Shown here in pieces: positions 25,746-35,202 of a DNA stretch of 64,000 bases. The stretch spans positions 43,440 through 107,439 of the forward strand of contig NZ_JAUKPO010000024.1 in the NCBI RefSeq assembly GCF_030503435.1, in the 5' to 3' direction. Every line of letters begins with the position of its first letter. The stretch's first letter is position 1. The notes beneath the pieces are model-generated. The model did no database searches. It was not told where the DNA came from and saw only the letters and a list, made by a program, of their open reading frames with translations. A program made the position numbers and the translations under genes. The DNA is from Rhodocytophaga aerolata. GTDB lineage: Bacteria; Bacteroidota; Bacteroidia; Cytophagales; 172606-1.

Positions 25746-27083
25746 TTATTGCACCACTACTTGCTTGCCGATCTGCTCAAGGGAAGTGCCTTTGGTTTCC
25801 GGCATCATCCGCCAGACAAACAACAGTTGCAATACCATCATTGAGCAGAAAAACAAGAAAGTATTGCCACCTCCCAGAGATTCGGAAAAGTAAGGGAAGG
25901 TAAAGGCGATAACGGCTGCCATGAACCAGTGGGTGAAACTGCCCAGCGCTTGCCCGGAAGCTCGTACTTCGTTAGGAAATATTTCCGAAATAAATACCCA
26001 GATAACGGCTCCCTGCGAAAGAGCAAAAAAAGCAATGTATACAAAAAGGTAGATTGGTACTGAAAAATTGCCAAATTCCTCAAAGTAAAACGCTTTGGCT
26101 ACCAGGCCTAAGGTTATAATTAACCCAACAGAACCAATAAGCATCAGGGTGCGGCGGCCAAAGCGGTCAATCAGGCTCATGCCCAGCATGGTAAAAAGCA
26201 GGTTAATGAATCCTATGCCCGCTGAAGAGAGCAAGGCAGAACTTTTTCCTAGCCCGGCCATTTCAAAAATACGGGGCGCATAGTAGATAATCGCATTGAT
26301 GCCGGATACCTGATTAAACACAGCAAACAGTACAGCCAGCATAATAGGCGTACGGTATTGCCTGGAAAAGAACGGTGGCTTTTCTGTTTCGCCTGCTGCA
26401 CGGGTAGTTGCTTCCACAATAGTGGCTATCATGGCATCCACATCGGTACCAGCTGGATTGGCCGCTAGTAAGATGTCTCTGGCTTCGTCTCTGCGCCCCT
26501 TCTTAATAAGTAACCACCGGGGACTTTCCGGCACGAAAAATAAGGCAATGAGGAAAGCCAGCGCAGGAATAGCTTCCACGCCCAGCATCCAGCGCCAGTC
26601 GTTTTCACCAGTGCCAGCCAGCAAGTAGTTAGACAGGTAGGAAACCATAATGCCAAACACAACATTAAACTGAAATAAGGCTACCAGGCGGCCTCTGGAA
26701 TGGGCAGGCGATATTTCTGAGATATACATAGGTGCCGCTACCGAAGACGCCCCCACACCTAGCCCACCAATCAGGCGGAAAAACATAAAGGTAAGCCAGT
26801 CGGAAGTTACTGCTGAGCCAATGGCCGATACCAGGTATAAACCAGCAATCCAGAAAAGGGTTTTTCTCCGGCCTAAGCGGTCTGAAGGAATACCACCAAA
26901 CAAGGCGCCTAAGACAGTGCCAATTAAGGCAATAGAAATGGTAAGGCCATGTTCGAATACACTCAACTGCCAGAGTTCTTGTATAGAACGTTCAGCGCCT
27001 GAGATAACGGCTGTATCAAATCCAAACAAGAAGCCTCCCAAAGCCACTACAATAGACCAGAAAAAAACTCTATTTTGATGCAT
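25746..27083 (-). CDS. Sugar porter family MFS transporter (XylE/GLUT-like)
   Basis: A 445-residue, 12-helix H+-coupled sugar transporter in the inner membrane. Family signatures in order: GGFLFGFDTAVISGA, DRLGRRKT, RLIGGLGVG, PESPRWLLIKKGR after helix 6, QVSGINAIIYYAP in helix 7 (the sugar-binding QQxxG-like motif), DRFGRRTLM and PETKG near the end. Size and topology are standard. It is convergent with the Gfo/Idh gene and divergent from the sensor kinase, so it is transcribed alone. Confidence 0.93.
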   Translation of the reverse strand: MHQNRVFFWSIVVALGGFLFGFDTAVISGAERSIQELWQLSVFEHGLTISIALIGTVLGALFGGIPSDRLGRRKTLFWIAGLYLVSAIGSAVTSDWLTFMFFRLIGGLGVGASSVAAPMYISEISPAHSRGRLVALFQFNVVFGIMVSYLSNYLLAGTGENDWRWMLGVEAIPALAFLIALFFVPESPRWLLIKKGRRDEARDILLAANPAGTDVDAMIATIVEATTRAAGETEKPPFFSRQYRTPIMLAVLFAVFNQVSGINAIIYYAPRIFEMAGLGKSSALLSSAGIGFINLLFTMLGMSLIDRFGRRTLMLIGSVGLIITLGLVAKAFYFEEFGNFSVPIYLFVYIAFFALSQGAVIWVFISEIFPNEVRASGQALGSFTHWFMAAVIAFTFPYFSESLGGGNTFLFFCSMMVLQLLFVWRMMPETKGTSLEQIGKQVVVQ

Positions 27084-27304
27084 AAGTGAAAACTAGTAAA
27101 ACGTTTACCTGTAAATTTCAAATCTATCTTAAAATGTTTATAAACATACGGGTAGGCTCATAAAAATTTTGTACATCCCTACTCCCTTAACAATCGAATT
27201 AGAGCAAGGAAGTTTAACGCAATACAGGATTTTTTTTATTTACTGTATTTTTACACTAGTTTATCCGTTGAGTATGCTACGATACATTATTCTACCATAG
27301 TTGC

Positions 27305-30300
27305 ATGAAAAATTTCTTTGATAAATTGTTCGTTTCTACCGGGTTTACGCCACATGGCGATTCGTATTTGTGGAAGCCAGGTATTTTATGGACCCATGTA
27401 GTTTCTGATGCACTTATTGCTTCAGTGTATTTTATTATTCCCTTATACCTCATTTTTATAGCCAGGCAAAGAACCGATTTCCGCTACCGGCAGCTTCTGG
27501 TTTTGTTCTGTGTTTTTATGTACAGCTGCGGTATTATTCATATGATGAGCATAGTCACTGTCTGGCATCCGCTCTACCAAGTAGAGGGCATCATAAAAGT
27601 TATCGCAGCTATTGCTTCTGTAGGCACAGCTTTTTTGTTAATCCGCATTACCCCCAAAGCCCTTACTCTGCCTACCAAAGAGCAATGGGATAAAGTACAT
27701 CTGGAGTTGGCTGCCCAGGAAAAAGAGCTGGCTCAGAAAGAGCAGGCTATTCAACAATCTACGCAGGCCCTGAAAGAAAGCGAAGAACGGTACAACACCC
27801 TACGAGAACTGTTTGATAGTGTGATAATCTACCAAAATGACAAAATTGTATACACTAATCCGTCTACGTTACAATTGCTGGGTGCCGGTGATGCCAGTCA
27901 GTTGCTAGGAAAAAACATAACAACATTTGTTCCAGATGCCGATAAGGCCACTATCACCGGCAAGCTCTACCTGTTAACAAAGGGAGAAAAAGTGCCTCTT
28001 TTCGAGCAACAATTTCTCCGGATAGATGGCCAGCTGGCCGATACAGAACTGCTTTTAGTTCCCTTCTCCTATGAGGGGAAACCAGCTATACAAATGATTA
28101 TTCGGGATATAAGTAGCCGGAAAAATGCCGATAAACTACTGCGCGAAAGCGAAGCCAAATTCCGGGGACTTTTTGAATCAAATATGATTGGCACCATGTT
28201 CTGGGAGCTTGATGGAAAAGTAAGTGATGCCAACGATGCATTACTAGACATGATAGGGTATACCAGGCAAGAGTTAGAAACCGGCAACATCAATTGGCTG
28301 GAACTGACCCCGGCGGCGTTTGCCGATAAAGATAGCATAGCCTACCAGCAAATATCCGCTTCTGGCAAGCACCAGCCGTATGAGAAAGAGTATATCCGCA
28401 AAGATGGTAGCCGGGTACCCATATTGGTGGGGGGATCGTTACTGAAGGGATTTACCAACAAAGGCGTTTCCTATGTTGTAGATATTACAGAACAACAAAA
28501 ACAACAGCAAATACTGCAAGAAAGCGAAGCGAAGTTCAGGCATATATTCGAACTTGATATCCTGGGAGTACTCTTTGCTGATGAAAACAATAAAATAACA
28601 GAAGCCAATAATGCTTTTCTGAAGATGGTGGGGTACAGCCGCCAGGATTTAGAAAATGGGTTGCTGCAGTGGCCGGAGTTAACGCCACCGGAATACAAGC
28701 AAGCCGATGCAAAAGCCGTAAACGCCCTGATGCAGCAGGGAATGGTTCAACCTTATGAAAAAGAATACTATTGTAAAGATGGTAGCCGGGTATCGGTACT
28801 GGTAGGAGCCGCCATATTAAAAGATACCGGAAGTGTGGTAGCCTTTATTTTGAATATAACCGAGCAGAAAAAACAGCAGGTACAGCTGAGGCAAAGCGAA
28901 GCCAAATTCCGCCACTTATTTGAATCTGATCTGATAGGAATTAAGTTTTCGGATGCAAAAGGCGGTATTCTGGATGCGAATGATTCTTTTCTGCAAATGT
29001 TAGGCTATACCCGGGAGGAGCTGGAGATGGGTAAGATAGATTGGATAACGATTACCCCGCCTGAGTACGCTCATCTGGATCAAAAAGCAGCCGAAGAGTT
29101 GAAAACCAGCGGAGAGGTAAAACCTTTTGAAAAGGAATATATCCGCAAAGATGGCAGCCGGGTACCAGTTATTATTGGCATGGCTATGCTGAAAGATCTG
29201 CAACAAGGGGTGTCTTTTATGTTGGATATCTCTGAAAGGAAAGTATGGGAAAAACAGTTGCGGGAAAGTGAAGCCAGGTTCAGAGGCGTGTTCGAGTCCG
29301 ATATGATAGGTATAGTATTCACCGATAACTCTGGGCAAATTCTCAATGCCAACAATGCCTTTCTAAACATTGTACGGTACACAAAGCAAGATCTGGACAC
29401 TAAGCGGATCAGCTGGCGGGATATGACTCCCTCGGAATACGAGAGTATGGATGCAAAAGGATGGGCCGAGATTATGAATGTAGGCCTGATGACTCCCTAT
29501 GAAAAAGAATACATCCGCAAAGACGGAAAACGGGTTCCGGTGTTAGTAGGCGCCTCACTGTTGTCCGGATTTCAGGATACAGCCGTAGCCTTTGTGCTGG
29601 ATATTACCCAAGAAATTACTTTCCGGCAAGAGTTGAAACAGCAAGCTATTGAACTTCAGCAGGTAAACGCAGAGCTGGAAGAAAGCCAGGAGGTATTACG
29701 CCTCAGCGAAGCCAGATTCCGCCGGATGTTTGAAATGGACCTTATTGGTATTGTATTCTGGGATAAGCAGGGTAATTTTCTGGATGTGAATGACTTATTT
29801 CTGCAAATAATAGGATATACCAGAGAAGACTGGGAGAATGGCGGGATTAACTGGATTGCTCTTACTCCACCAGAGCACAGGGCCAAAGATGCAGAAAAAA
29901 TTGCCGAAATGGACCAGACAGGTATTTTTACGGCCTACGAAAAGGAATACTATCGCAAAGACGGAAGCCGGGTACCTATCCTGCTGGCGGGCGCCGTACT
30001 GGATGGCTTCAAAGACCGAGGTGTTTCCTATATACTGGATATTACCAACCTGAAAAGAGTACAGCAGGAGTTAGAGCAGCGGGCCCGGGAGCTAGCCAGG
30101 TCTAATGAGGAGCTGGAACAGTTTGCCTACATTGCTTCCCACGATTTACAAGAACCTATCCGTACCATGGCTGGGTTTGCCAACCTGCTGGAAAAGAAAT
30201 ACAAAGATAAGCTGGATAAAGATGCCCACGACTTCATTGGGTTTATTGTGGATGCCGCCGACCGGATGAAAAAACTGATTACTACCCTACTGGAATATTC

Positions 30301-30778
30301 CAGAGTAAACACCCGGGGCACAGCTTTTACAGAGGTAGACGTAGAAAAAATACTCCTGCGGGTAAATGCCATGCTGCAGCCAAAAATACAGGAAGCAAAA
30401 GCTACAATCACCTGGGACCCGATGCCTACCATCTTTGCCGATGGCAACCAGCTAAGCCAGGTATTTGAACATCTGCTCAACAATGCCATTAAATTCAGGG
30501 ATGAAAGACCCTTAACCATCCATATACAGGTAGAAGAGCAACCCACTGCCTGGCAATTTGCTGTACACGATACAGGTATCGGCATTGATATGGCATATGC
30601 ACAGCGGATATTCCAGGTTTTTCAGCGGCTTCATACCCGTGATAAATACGAAGGCACCGGAATTGGGCTAGCTATCTGTAAACGTATATTAGACCGGCAT
30701 AATGGCCATATCTGGGTAAACTCAGTATTAGGAGAAGGATCTACGTTCTATTTTACGATAGCCAAGCCTACTTTTTAA
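27305..30778 (+). CDS. PAS-array sensor histidine kinase with an ethylene-receptor-like membrane domain
   Basis: A 1157-residue hybrid-less histidine kinase. Residues about 25-115 form a three-helix membrane domain with the pattern of plant and cyanobacterial ethylene receptors: Asp35, Tyr42, Pro46, Cys75 and His79 (CGIIH). A short coiled coil follows, then one divergent PAS domain (about 155-275) and five closely similar PAS modules starting at residues 282, 407, 531, 655 and 801 (each opening SEAKF or SEARF). A coiled coil leads to HisKA with His946 (YIASHDLQEP) and an HATPase domain (HLLNNAIKF, DTGIGI, GTGIGLAICKRI). There is no receiver domain and no response regulator nearby. Confidence 0.92.
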   Translation: MKNFFDKLFVSTGFTPHGDSYLWKPGILWTHVVSDALIASVYFIIPLYLIFIARQRTDFRYRQLLVLFCVFMYSCGIIHMMSIVTVWHPLYQVEGIIKVIAAIASVGTAFLLIRITPKALTLPTKEQWDKVHLELAAQEKELAQKEQAIQQSTQALKESEERYNTLRELFDSVIIYQNDKIVYTNPSTLQLLGAGDASQLLGKNITTFVPDADKATITGKLYLLTKGEKVPLFEQQFLRIDGQLADTELLLVPFSYEGKPAIQMIIRDISSRKNADKLLRESEAKFRGLFESNMIGTMFWELDGKVSDANDALLDMIGYTRQELETGNINWLELTPAAFADKDSIAYQQISASGKHQPYEKEYIRKDGSRVPILVGGSLLKGFTNKGVSYVVDITEQQKQQQILQESEAKFRHIFELDILGVLFADENNKITEANNAFLKMVGYSRQDLENGLLQWPELTPPEYKQADAKAVNALMQQGMVQPYEKEYYCKDGSRVSVLVGAAILKDTGSVVAFILNITEQKKQQVQLRQSEAKFRHLFESDLIGIKFSDAKGGILDANDSFLQMLGYTREELEMGKIDWITITPPEYAHLDQKAAEELKTSGEVKPFEKEYIRKDGSRVPVIIGMAMLKDLQQGVSFMLDISERKVWEKQLRESEARFRGVFESDMIGIVFTDNSGQILNANNAFLNIVRYTKQDLDTKRISWRDMTPSEYESMDAKGWAEIMNVGLMTPYEKEYIRKDGKRVPVLVGASLLSGFQDTAVAFVLDITQEITFRQELKQQAIELQQVNAELEESQEVLRLSEARFRRMFEMDLIGIVFWDKQGNFLDVNDLFLQIIGYTREDWENGGINWIALTPPEHRAKDAEKIAEMDQTGIFTAYEKEYYRKDGSRVPILLAGAVLDGFKDRGVSYILDITNLKRVQQELEQRARELARSNEELEQFAYIASHDLQEPIRTMAGFANLLEKKYKDKLDKDAHDFIGFIVDAADRMKKLITTLLEYSRVNTRGTAFTEVDVEKILLRVNAMLQPKIQEAKATITWDPMPTIFADGNQLSQVFEHLLNNAIKFRDERPLTIHIQVEEQPTAWQFAVHDTGIGIDMAYAQRIFQVFQRLHTRDKYEGTGIGLAICKRILDRHNGHIWVNSVLGEGSTFYFTIAKPTF
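28148..30050 (+). repeat. Five tandem PAS-encoding repeats
   Basis: Units start at 28148, 28523, 28895, 29267 and 29705. The first four are 372-375 bp long; the last is offset by a coiled-coil insertion. Each encodes SEA(K/R)FR..FE, (N/D)DAFL-like, ..WLELTP-like, and YEKEYIRKDGSRVP, so the series arose by internal duplication. Confidence 0.85.
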
Positions 30779-31225
30779 CTTAACCGCGCAGAAAGCGAAA
30801 CAGGTAAACTTATCTTATGCATACACTATCACAAGAGTAAAGGCAACATTCTTCCTCCCATCCAACTAGGCACTAGAAAGGGTAAGGCAATAAGTGATCC
30901 GCTTACCCTTTCATTAGGCTCTTGCTTCTTCCCTAAATAAAGTGTCTTTATCCGGTTAATACTGCTCAACCTTTACACTCATATCAATCTGCGCATGTTT
31001 TGTTTTTAGGGTATGAGCTTGAATAAACTCAACGTCTGGCCTGATACTCCACAAGTATAGCCCAGGGATACATACCTGCTACCAGTAGAGACATTTGTTC
31101 TATTCGTGCCGATTAAGGCTACTCATTTATTTAGCGATGTTACCCTATTGCTATGATTGCATACATATGTGCAAAAAAGTAAACATTCCTTTGCCTATCT
31201 TTCTTTAGTCCAAACTTTTAGACTA
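30779..31225. other. Intergenic region after the sensor kinase
   Basis: No gene is supported. It contains a hairpin at 30876-30912 with an 11-bp stem (GAAAGGGTAAG/CTTACCCTTTC, 15-nt loop) that probably ends the kinase transcript, although there is no T-run. Confidence 0.5.
30876..30912 (+). terminator. Probable 3' hairpin of the sensor kinase gene
   Basis: Perfect 11-bp stem 30876-30886 with 30902-30912, about 100 bp after the stop codon; no T-run follows. Confidence 0.5.
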
Positions 31226-31675
31226 ATGAACACTTTTAATTTTTTCTGCCAGATAGCTATAGTAGCTGTAGGTGGCATACTAATCTTGATTCCCAACCAG
31301 GCAACCGCACAAACTGAAGCCAATGTATTAGCTATTAGTAAAGATGGCACCAGCCATAAAGCTCCAACCAGCCTTCGGGTAGCCATTGTGCATAGCAACG
31401 ATCCCTTAACTTTTAAGGTTTGCCTGGAAAACTTGTCAGCAAGCTATGCAATGATGGTGTTAAAAGATGAGAAGGGCCAAATGCTGGTTAGAAAATTTGT
31501 CTTGAACGATAAAAAAGCTGTAACCAGATTTAATATGTCAAAATTAACCGGGGGACTATACACCATTGAAGTGTCGAATAAAACCGAAAAACATAGTTTT
31601 CAGATTAAATTACTGAGTACCATAGTCCGTTCAGTAGAAATCAAACCAGGCATACTAGCTACATTACCCAAATAA
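31226..31675 (+). CDS. Hypothetical secreted protein
   Basis: A 149-residue protein from ATG 31226 (an earlier start at 31157 would hide the signal peptide). It opens with a signal-like stretch ending NQATAQTE. The mature part is beta-rich and ends with a module resembling small secreted Bacteroidota domains of the DUF3244 or T9SS-sorting type: FKVCLENL, MMVLKDEKGQML, GGLYTIEVSNKTEKHSFQIKL. The last residues do not form a clear sorting motif. Function is unknown. Confidence 0.65.
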   Translation: MNTFNFFCQIAIVAVGGILILIPNQATAQTEANVLAISKDGTSHKAPTSLRVAIVHSNDPLTFKVCLENLSASYAMMVLKDEKGQMLVRKFVLNDKKAVTRFNMSKLTGGLYTIEVSNKTEKHSFQIKLLSTIVRSVEIKPGILATLPK

Positions 31676-31809
31676 ATAAAAAAGCGCATACATGGTTATA
31701 TCCTATCTGACAAAAGTAGGAGCTACTGTTGTGTTACCAGTGGATGGCAAAAGGTATACATCGGTTTGTAAAAATAACCGTTCAATATAATGTAAACATA
31801 GTAATTGGC

Positions 31810-31845
31810 AAAAGGCTTTTCTTCTGGGAAAGCTTTTTCTTTTTA
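31810..31845 (+). terminator. Intrinsic terminator of the secreted-protein gene
   Basis: Stem AAAAGGCTTT/AAAGCTTTTT (31810-31819 with 31829-31838; one G-T pair), 9-nt loop, then CTTTTT. It lies 134 bp after the stop. Confidence 0.65.
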
Positions 31846-31971
31846 TAAATACCTAGCCGGTCACTTACTGTATACACATATCTGAATAAAAAGCACGTGT
31901 ATACCCCCATTACCTCTTAATTCGTGGGCATTAGCGGAAATATTGTATCGATAATACGCTTTCCTGAGAAA

Positions 31972-33840
31972 TTATTTTTGCTTTGCCTTACTCGCCAGCC
32001 AGTTTTGCCGGAAATTTGTAATCTGCGTGGTTATGGGCAGGTTAATCTCCTCATAAGTTACTACTTGCCATGTTGGATCTTCTATAAGTGTCACTTTTCC
32101 CTCCTTGGGAGTTCCCATCTGGATGTAGCGGATGCTTACCTCATCGCCAGGTTTCTTTTCTGCCTGTAGGTCCTGGTAAGCTTCTGCCGTAAAAACATTG
32201 CCATTCAGATGGGTAATGATATCTCCGCTTTCCAGGCCTGCTTTATATAAAGGTCCACCCCGCAATACGGTTGCGCCAACTGTTGCACCTTGTGAGGTAA
32301 ATTTAAAAGATTCCAATCCTAAACTGGCTTTGCCGGCATACGCTTTTTGTAATTGCAACCCGGCTTGTGCCAGTAATGCCTGGTAAGGAGCTGTTTCTTT
32401 GCCTTCGATATAGCTGCTAAAAAAGCTGTTAGCGAAGTTCTGATTACCTGTTAATTCGCCCAACGTGGTTTTAAGGTCCTGTAGCGTATACGGTTTTTCT
32501 TCTTTTCCGTACTTTTTCCATAGCCGCCGCATGTAATCATCCAGAGAGATGTTGTTAAACTCTTTCCGCAAGGTCAGATCCAGGGCAAGACCAAGCATGT
32601 TTCCGAATGTGTAATACGAAAGATAGGTGTTGCGGCGGTTGTTGGGTTCAATAGAGACTGCGGCATCTACAAATGGGGCTTGCTGACTCATTTCTATGGC
32701 GCTGAATAATTGCCTGCCCGGCGCATTGAGCATAAAATTAAGGTTAGCTCCCAAATCTCCGGCATAGTCTTCCAGTGAAATAGCTTCTGTACGCTTTACG
32801 GCCAGGTCGCCGTAATAACTGGTAAACCCTTCGGCAAACCACAGTTCGCCCGACATATTGGCCCGTTCAAAATCAAATGGCTCCAGGGATCTGGGCCGCA
32901 AGCGTTCTACATTCCAGCTATGGAAGAACTCGTGAGCAGCCGTATTCAGATAGGGAACAAGGTGATTCTGCAAACCCGAAGGGCCAGAGATCATGGTAGA
33001 ATTCCGGTGCTCCATACCATCGCCAGACACATAAGGCATATAAGACCCCAGAAAAGTATACTGGCCATATTCATACTCCGGGAGTTCACCGAAAACAGCC
33101 CTTAACTCGAGCACTACCTGCTGCAACTTTTGGGTAAATTCATCCACTACAGTTTCCGGGCCGTCGTTAAAAATGGCTAGTTGCAGGGTTCTGGTTTTGC
33201 TGCCATCCAGCACTTGCCACTTCCGCTGAATGAAATTGCCAACAAGGGTAGGGCTATCCATAAAATACTGTAAATGAGGAGCTGAAAATGTGGAAGGGTT
33301 GGCTCCAGGCTTTAGCTGGGTAGCTATCTTCCAGTTTTTACCTTCGGGCAGTTTAAAGCTAACTTCCATAGGTTTATTCTCCAGCCCCCGTGCCCACAGA
33401 AAGGTAGCAGGCATATTCAGGTGTGCAAACAGCGCCGTAATACCAGTATAGGTACCATCGGCGCGGTTTCCGAAAAGGGTATAGGTAATGGTAACGGTGC
33501 CATCGTGCTTGGCTATATTCCATTCGTAAGGAGTAGGACGGGTTACCGCTAACACTTGCCCTTTGCTGTTGCGGGCCTCTAGCGCATATACATGCTTGGC
33601 AAATTCATGCAGCGCATACCGCCCCGGAGACGACCGGCTCATGAGTACTTCCAGAGGTTTAGTTGGCAAACCTGAAAAAGTTACCTGAATGTGTGCTTCG
33701 TGGTGTACGGCATTCTCGAACGAAATTTCATAGGAAGTTTTCTGCTGGCTCCAGGCTGCTTGCGCAAGCAGCACTAATAAAACAATATACCAGGAAGACC
33801 GGAATGACTGAGTAAACACAGATGTTAAGCGTAGATGCAT
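31972..33840 (-). CDS. M61 family (glycyl aminopeptidase-like) peptidase with PDZ domain
   Basis: A 622-residue exported zinc peptidase. The ATG at 33840 is preferred to 33978 because it yields a signal peptide ending AQAAWSQQ. An N-terminal beta-domain precedes the zinc motif HEFFH (His303) with the third ligand Glu in ELWFAEGFTSYYGD. The C terminus has a PDZ domain (GATVLRGGPLYKAGLESGDIITHLNG is split by the ligand loop), as in the family. M61 enzymes cleave N-terminal Gly or Ala dipeptides. It is monocistronic and divergent from the OmpA gene. Confidence 0.9.
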   Translation of the reverse strand: MHLRLTSVFTQSFRSSWYIVLLVLLAQAAWSQQKTSYEISFENAVHHEAHIQVTFSGLPTKPLEVLMSRSSPGRYALHEFAKHVYALEARNSKGQVLAVTRPTPYEWNIAKHDGTVTITYTLFGNRADGTYTGITALFAHLNMPATFLWARGLENKPMEVSFKLPEGKNWKIATQLKPGANPSTFSAPHLQYFMDSPTLVGNFIQRKWQVLDGSKTRTLQLAIFNDGPETVVDEFTQKLQQVVLELRAVFGELPEYEYGQYTFLGSYMPYVSGDGMEHRNSTMISGPSGLQNHLVPYLNTAAHEFFHSWNVERLRPRSLEPFDFERANMSGELWFAEGFTSYYGDLAVKRTEAISLEDYAGDLGANLNFMLNAPGRQLFSAIEMSQQAPFVDAAVSIEPNNRRNTYLSYYTFGNMLGLALDLTLRKEFNNISLDDYMRRLWKKYGKEEKPYTLQDLKTTLGELTGNQNFANSFFSSYIEGKETAPYQALLAQAGLQLQKAYAGKASLGLESFKFTSQGATVGATVLRGGPLYKAGLESGDIITHLNGNVFTAEAYQDLQAEKKPGDEVSIRYIQMGTPKEGKVTLIEDPTWQVVTYEEINLPITTQITNFRQNWLASKAKQK

Positions 33841-34225
33841 ATATAAACTTTTTGGTGTCTTGCAGAGCAGCCTGCAAATACATTGAAGGAAATTTGTAGG
33901 CAAACTATGTAAAAACCCACCTCCAAACAAGTAAAAAGCTTTCCTCAAAAAAATAGCTAATGCTGCTATTACAAACAAAGGACAATAAGCTCCCTATTTA
34001 GCAAGTAGTATAATGGATGAATCCTCTTGATATATTCATGTAGGCTAAAATCAGTCACCGGTTAGGAGATGAGAGGAAAAACAGAGAAGCCTTTGCTTTA
34101 TTTTAGGAGAACCTATGTTTCTTACATGCTTTCAACACCCCTGGCGGCAGCTAATTTTCTGATCCCTGAGAATATTAATAGTTTCGATTAGTTCTGAAAA
34201 TATACTTACTCAAAACCAGTAAACT
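33841..34225. other. Divergent intergenic region
   Basis: Holds the promoters of the M61 peptidase and OmpA genes. I see no exact TAnnTTTG element, notable hairpin or small gene in it. Confidence 0.4.
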
Positions 34226-35131
34226 ATGCGTGAATTAGTACGTTCCCTAATCGCTTGTTTTTGTCTGTCGCTATGCACGGCCGCTGTAGCTCAGGAGGCC
34301 ACTGTAGCCATAGAAGAATCCTCAAATCAAGCCAATGCAGACACAAAACGGGACTCCAAGAAATCAAAGACGGAAGCGAAACCCTATGTTTCTCCTTATT
34401 ACAATTACGATGACGATAAGGATGGCGTACCAAACGGAAGAGACAAGTGCCCGAACACGCCGCAAGGAGAAAAAGTAACGCCTTTCGGCTGTCCATATGA
34501 CACCGATTTTGATGGCATGTATGATTATGAAGATAAATGTATTACAGAACCAGGTCCGAAAGAAAACTTTGGCTGCCCCTGGGGAGACAAAGATAACGAT
34601 GGCGTAAAAGATAATATAGATAAATGTCCGGAAGTGCCAGGTCCTATTCGTTTTGCTGGCTGCCCGGCTCCTCCCAAAAAAGATTCTGACGGCGACGGCG
34701 TATTTGATGACGATGATTTGTGTGTAGATGTGCCGGGAATAATTGCCAACAAAGGATGTCCGGAGATTAAAGCGGAAGAAAAAGCTGCGCTGAAAAAAGC
34801 ATTTGAAAACTTATTGTTCGAAACAGGCAAAGATGTGATCAAATCTTCATCATTCAGTTCATTAAATGATCTGGCTACTGTACTGATAAACAACCCCAAA
34901 GCGTTACTATATCTGGAAGGCCATACAGATGATGTAGGGGAAGATCAGGCAAACTTACTGCTGTCTCAGAACCGATCTGCTTCTGTAAAACGGTACCTGG
35001 CTCAACGAGGCGTAGGCGAAGACCGCATGACTACCGATGGATATGGAGAAAACAGACCAGTAGCTGACAACGGTACAGATAAAGGTCGTGCCCTCAACAG
35101 ACGTGTAGTGATGGTAATCCGCTATGAATAA
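34226..35131 (+). CDS. OmpA-family protein with thrombospondin type 3 repeats
   Basis: A 301-residue exported protein that tethers the outer membrane to peptidoglycan. Signal peptide ends AAVAQE. Residues about 50-175 contain four calcium-binding TSP3-type repeats (DDDKDGVPNGRDKCP, DTDFDGMYDYEDKC, DKDNDGVKDNIDKCP, DSDGDGVFDDDDLC), each with a paired Cys. The C-terminal OmpA domain has LEGHTDDVG, NLLLSQNRSASVKRYL and GYGENRPVADN..RALNRRV, which binds diaminopimelate. It lacks the usual N-terminal beta-barrel, so it may be periplasmic or surface-associated without pore function. Confidence 0.9.
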   Translation: MRELVRSLIACFCLSLCTAAVAQEATVAIEESSNQANADTKRDSKKSKTEAKPYVSPYYNYDDDKDGVPNGRDKCPNTPQGEKVTPFGCPYDTDFDGMYDYEDKCITEPGPKENFGCPWGDKDNDGVKDNIDKCPEVPGPIRFAGCPAPPKKDSDGDGVFDDDDLCVDVPGIIANKGCPEIKAEEKAALKKAFENLLFETGKDVIKSSSFSSLNDLATVLINNPKALLYLEGHTDDVGEDQANLLLSQNRSASVKRYLAQRGVGEDRMTTDGYGENRPVADNGTDKGRALNRRVVMVIRYE

Positions 35132-35170
35132 TTCTAGATAAGTAAATACGTATAAACAGGTGCTATGAAG

Positions 35171-35197
35171 AAAAGGCTGCTCAAAAGGCAGCCTTTT
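35171..35197. terminator. Bidirectional terminator between the OmpA gene and the efflux operon
   Basis: 10-bp stem AAAAGGCTGC/GCAGCCTTTT (35171-35180 with 35188-35197), 7-nt loop. A-rich on one side and T-rich on the other, so it can serve both convergent transcripts. Confidence 0.88.
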
Positions 35198-35202
35198 CTT
35201 AT

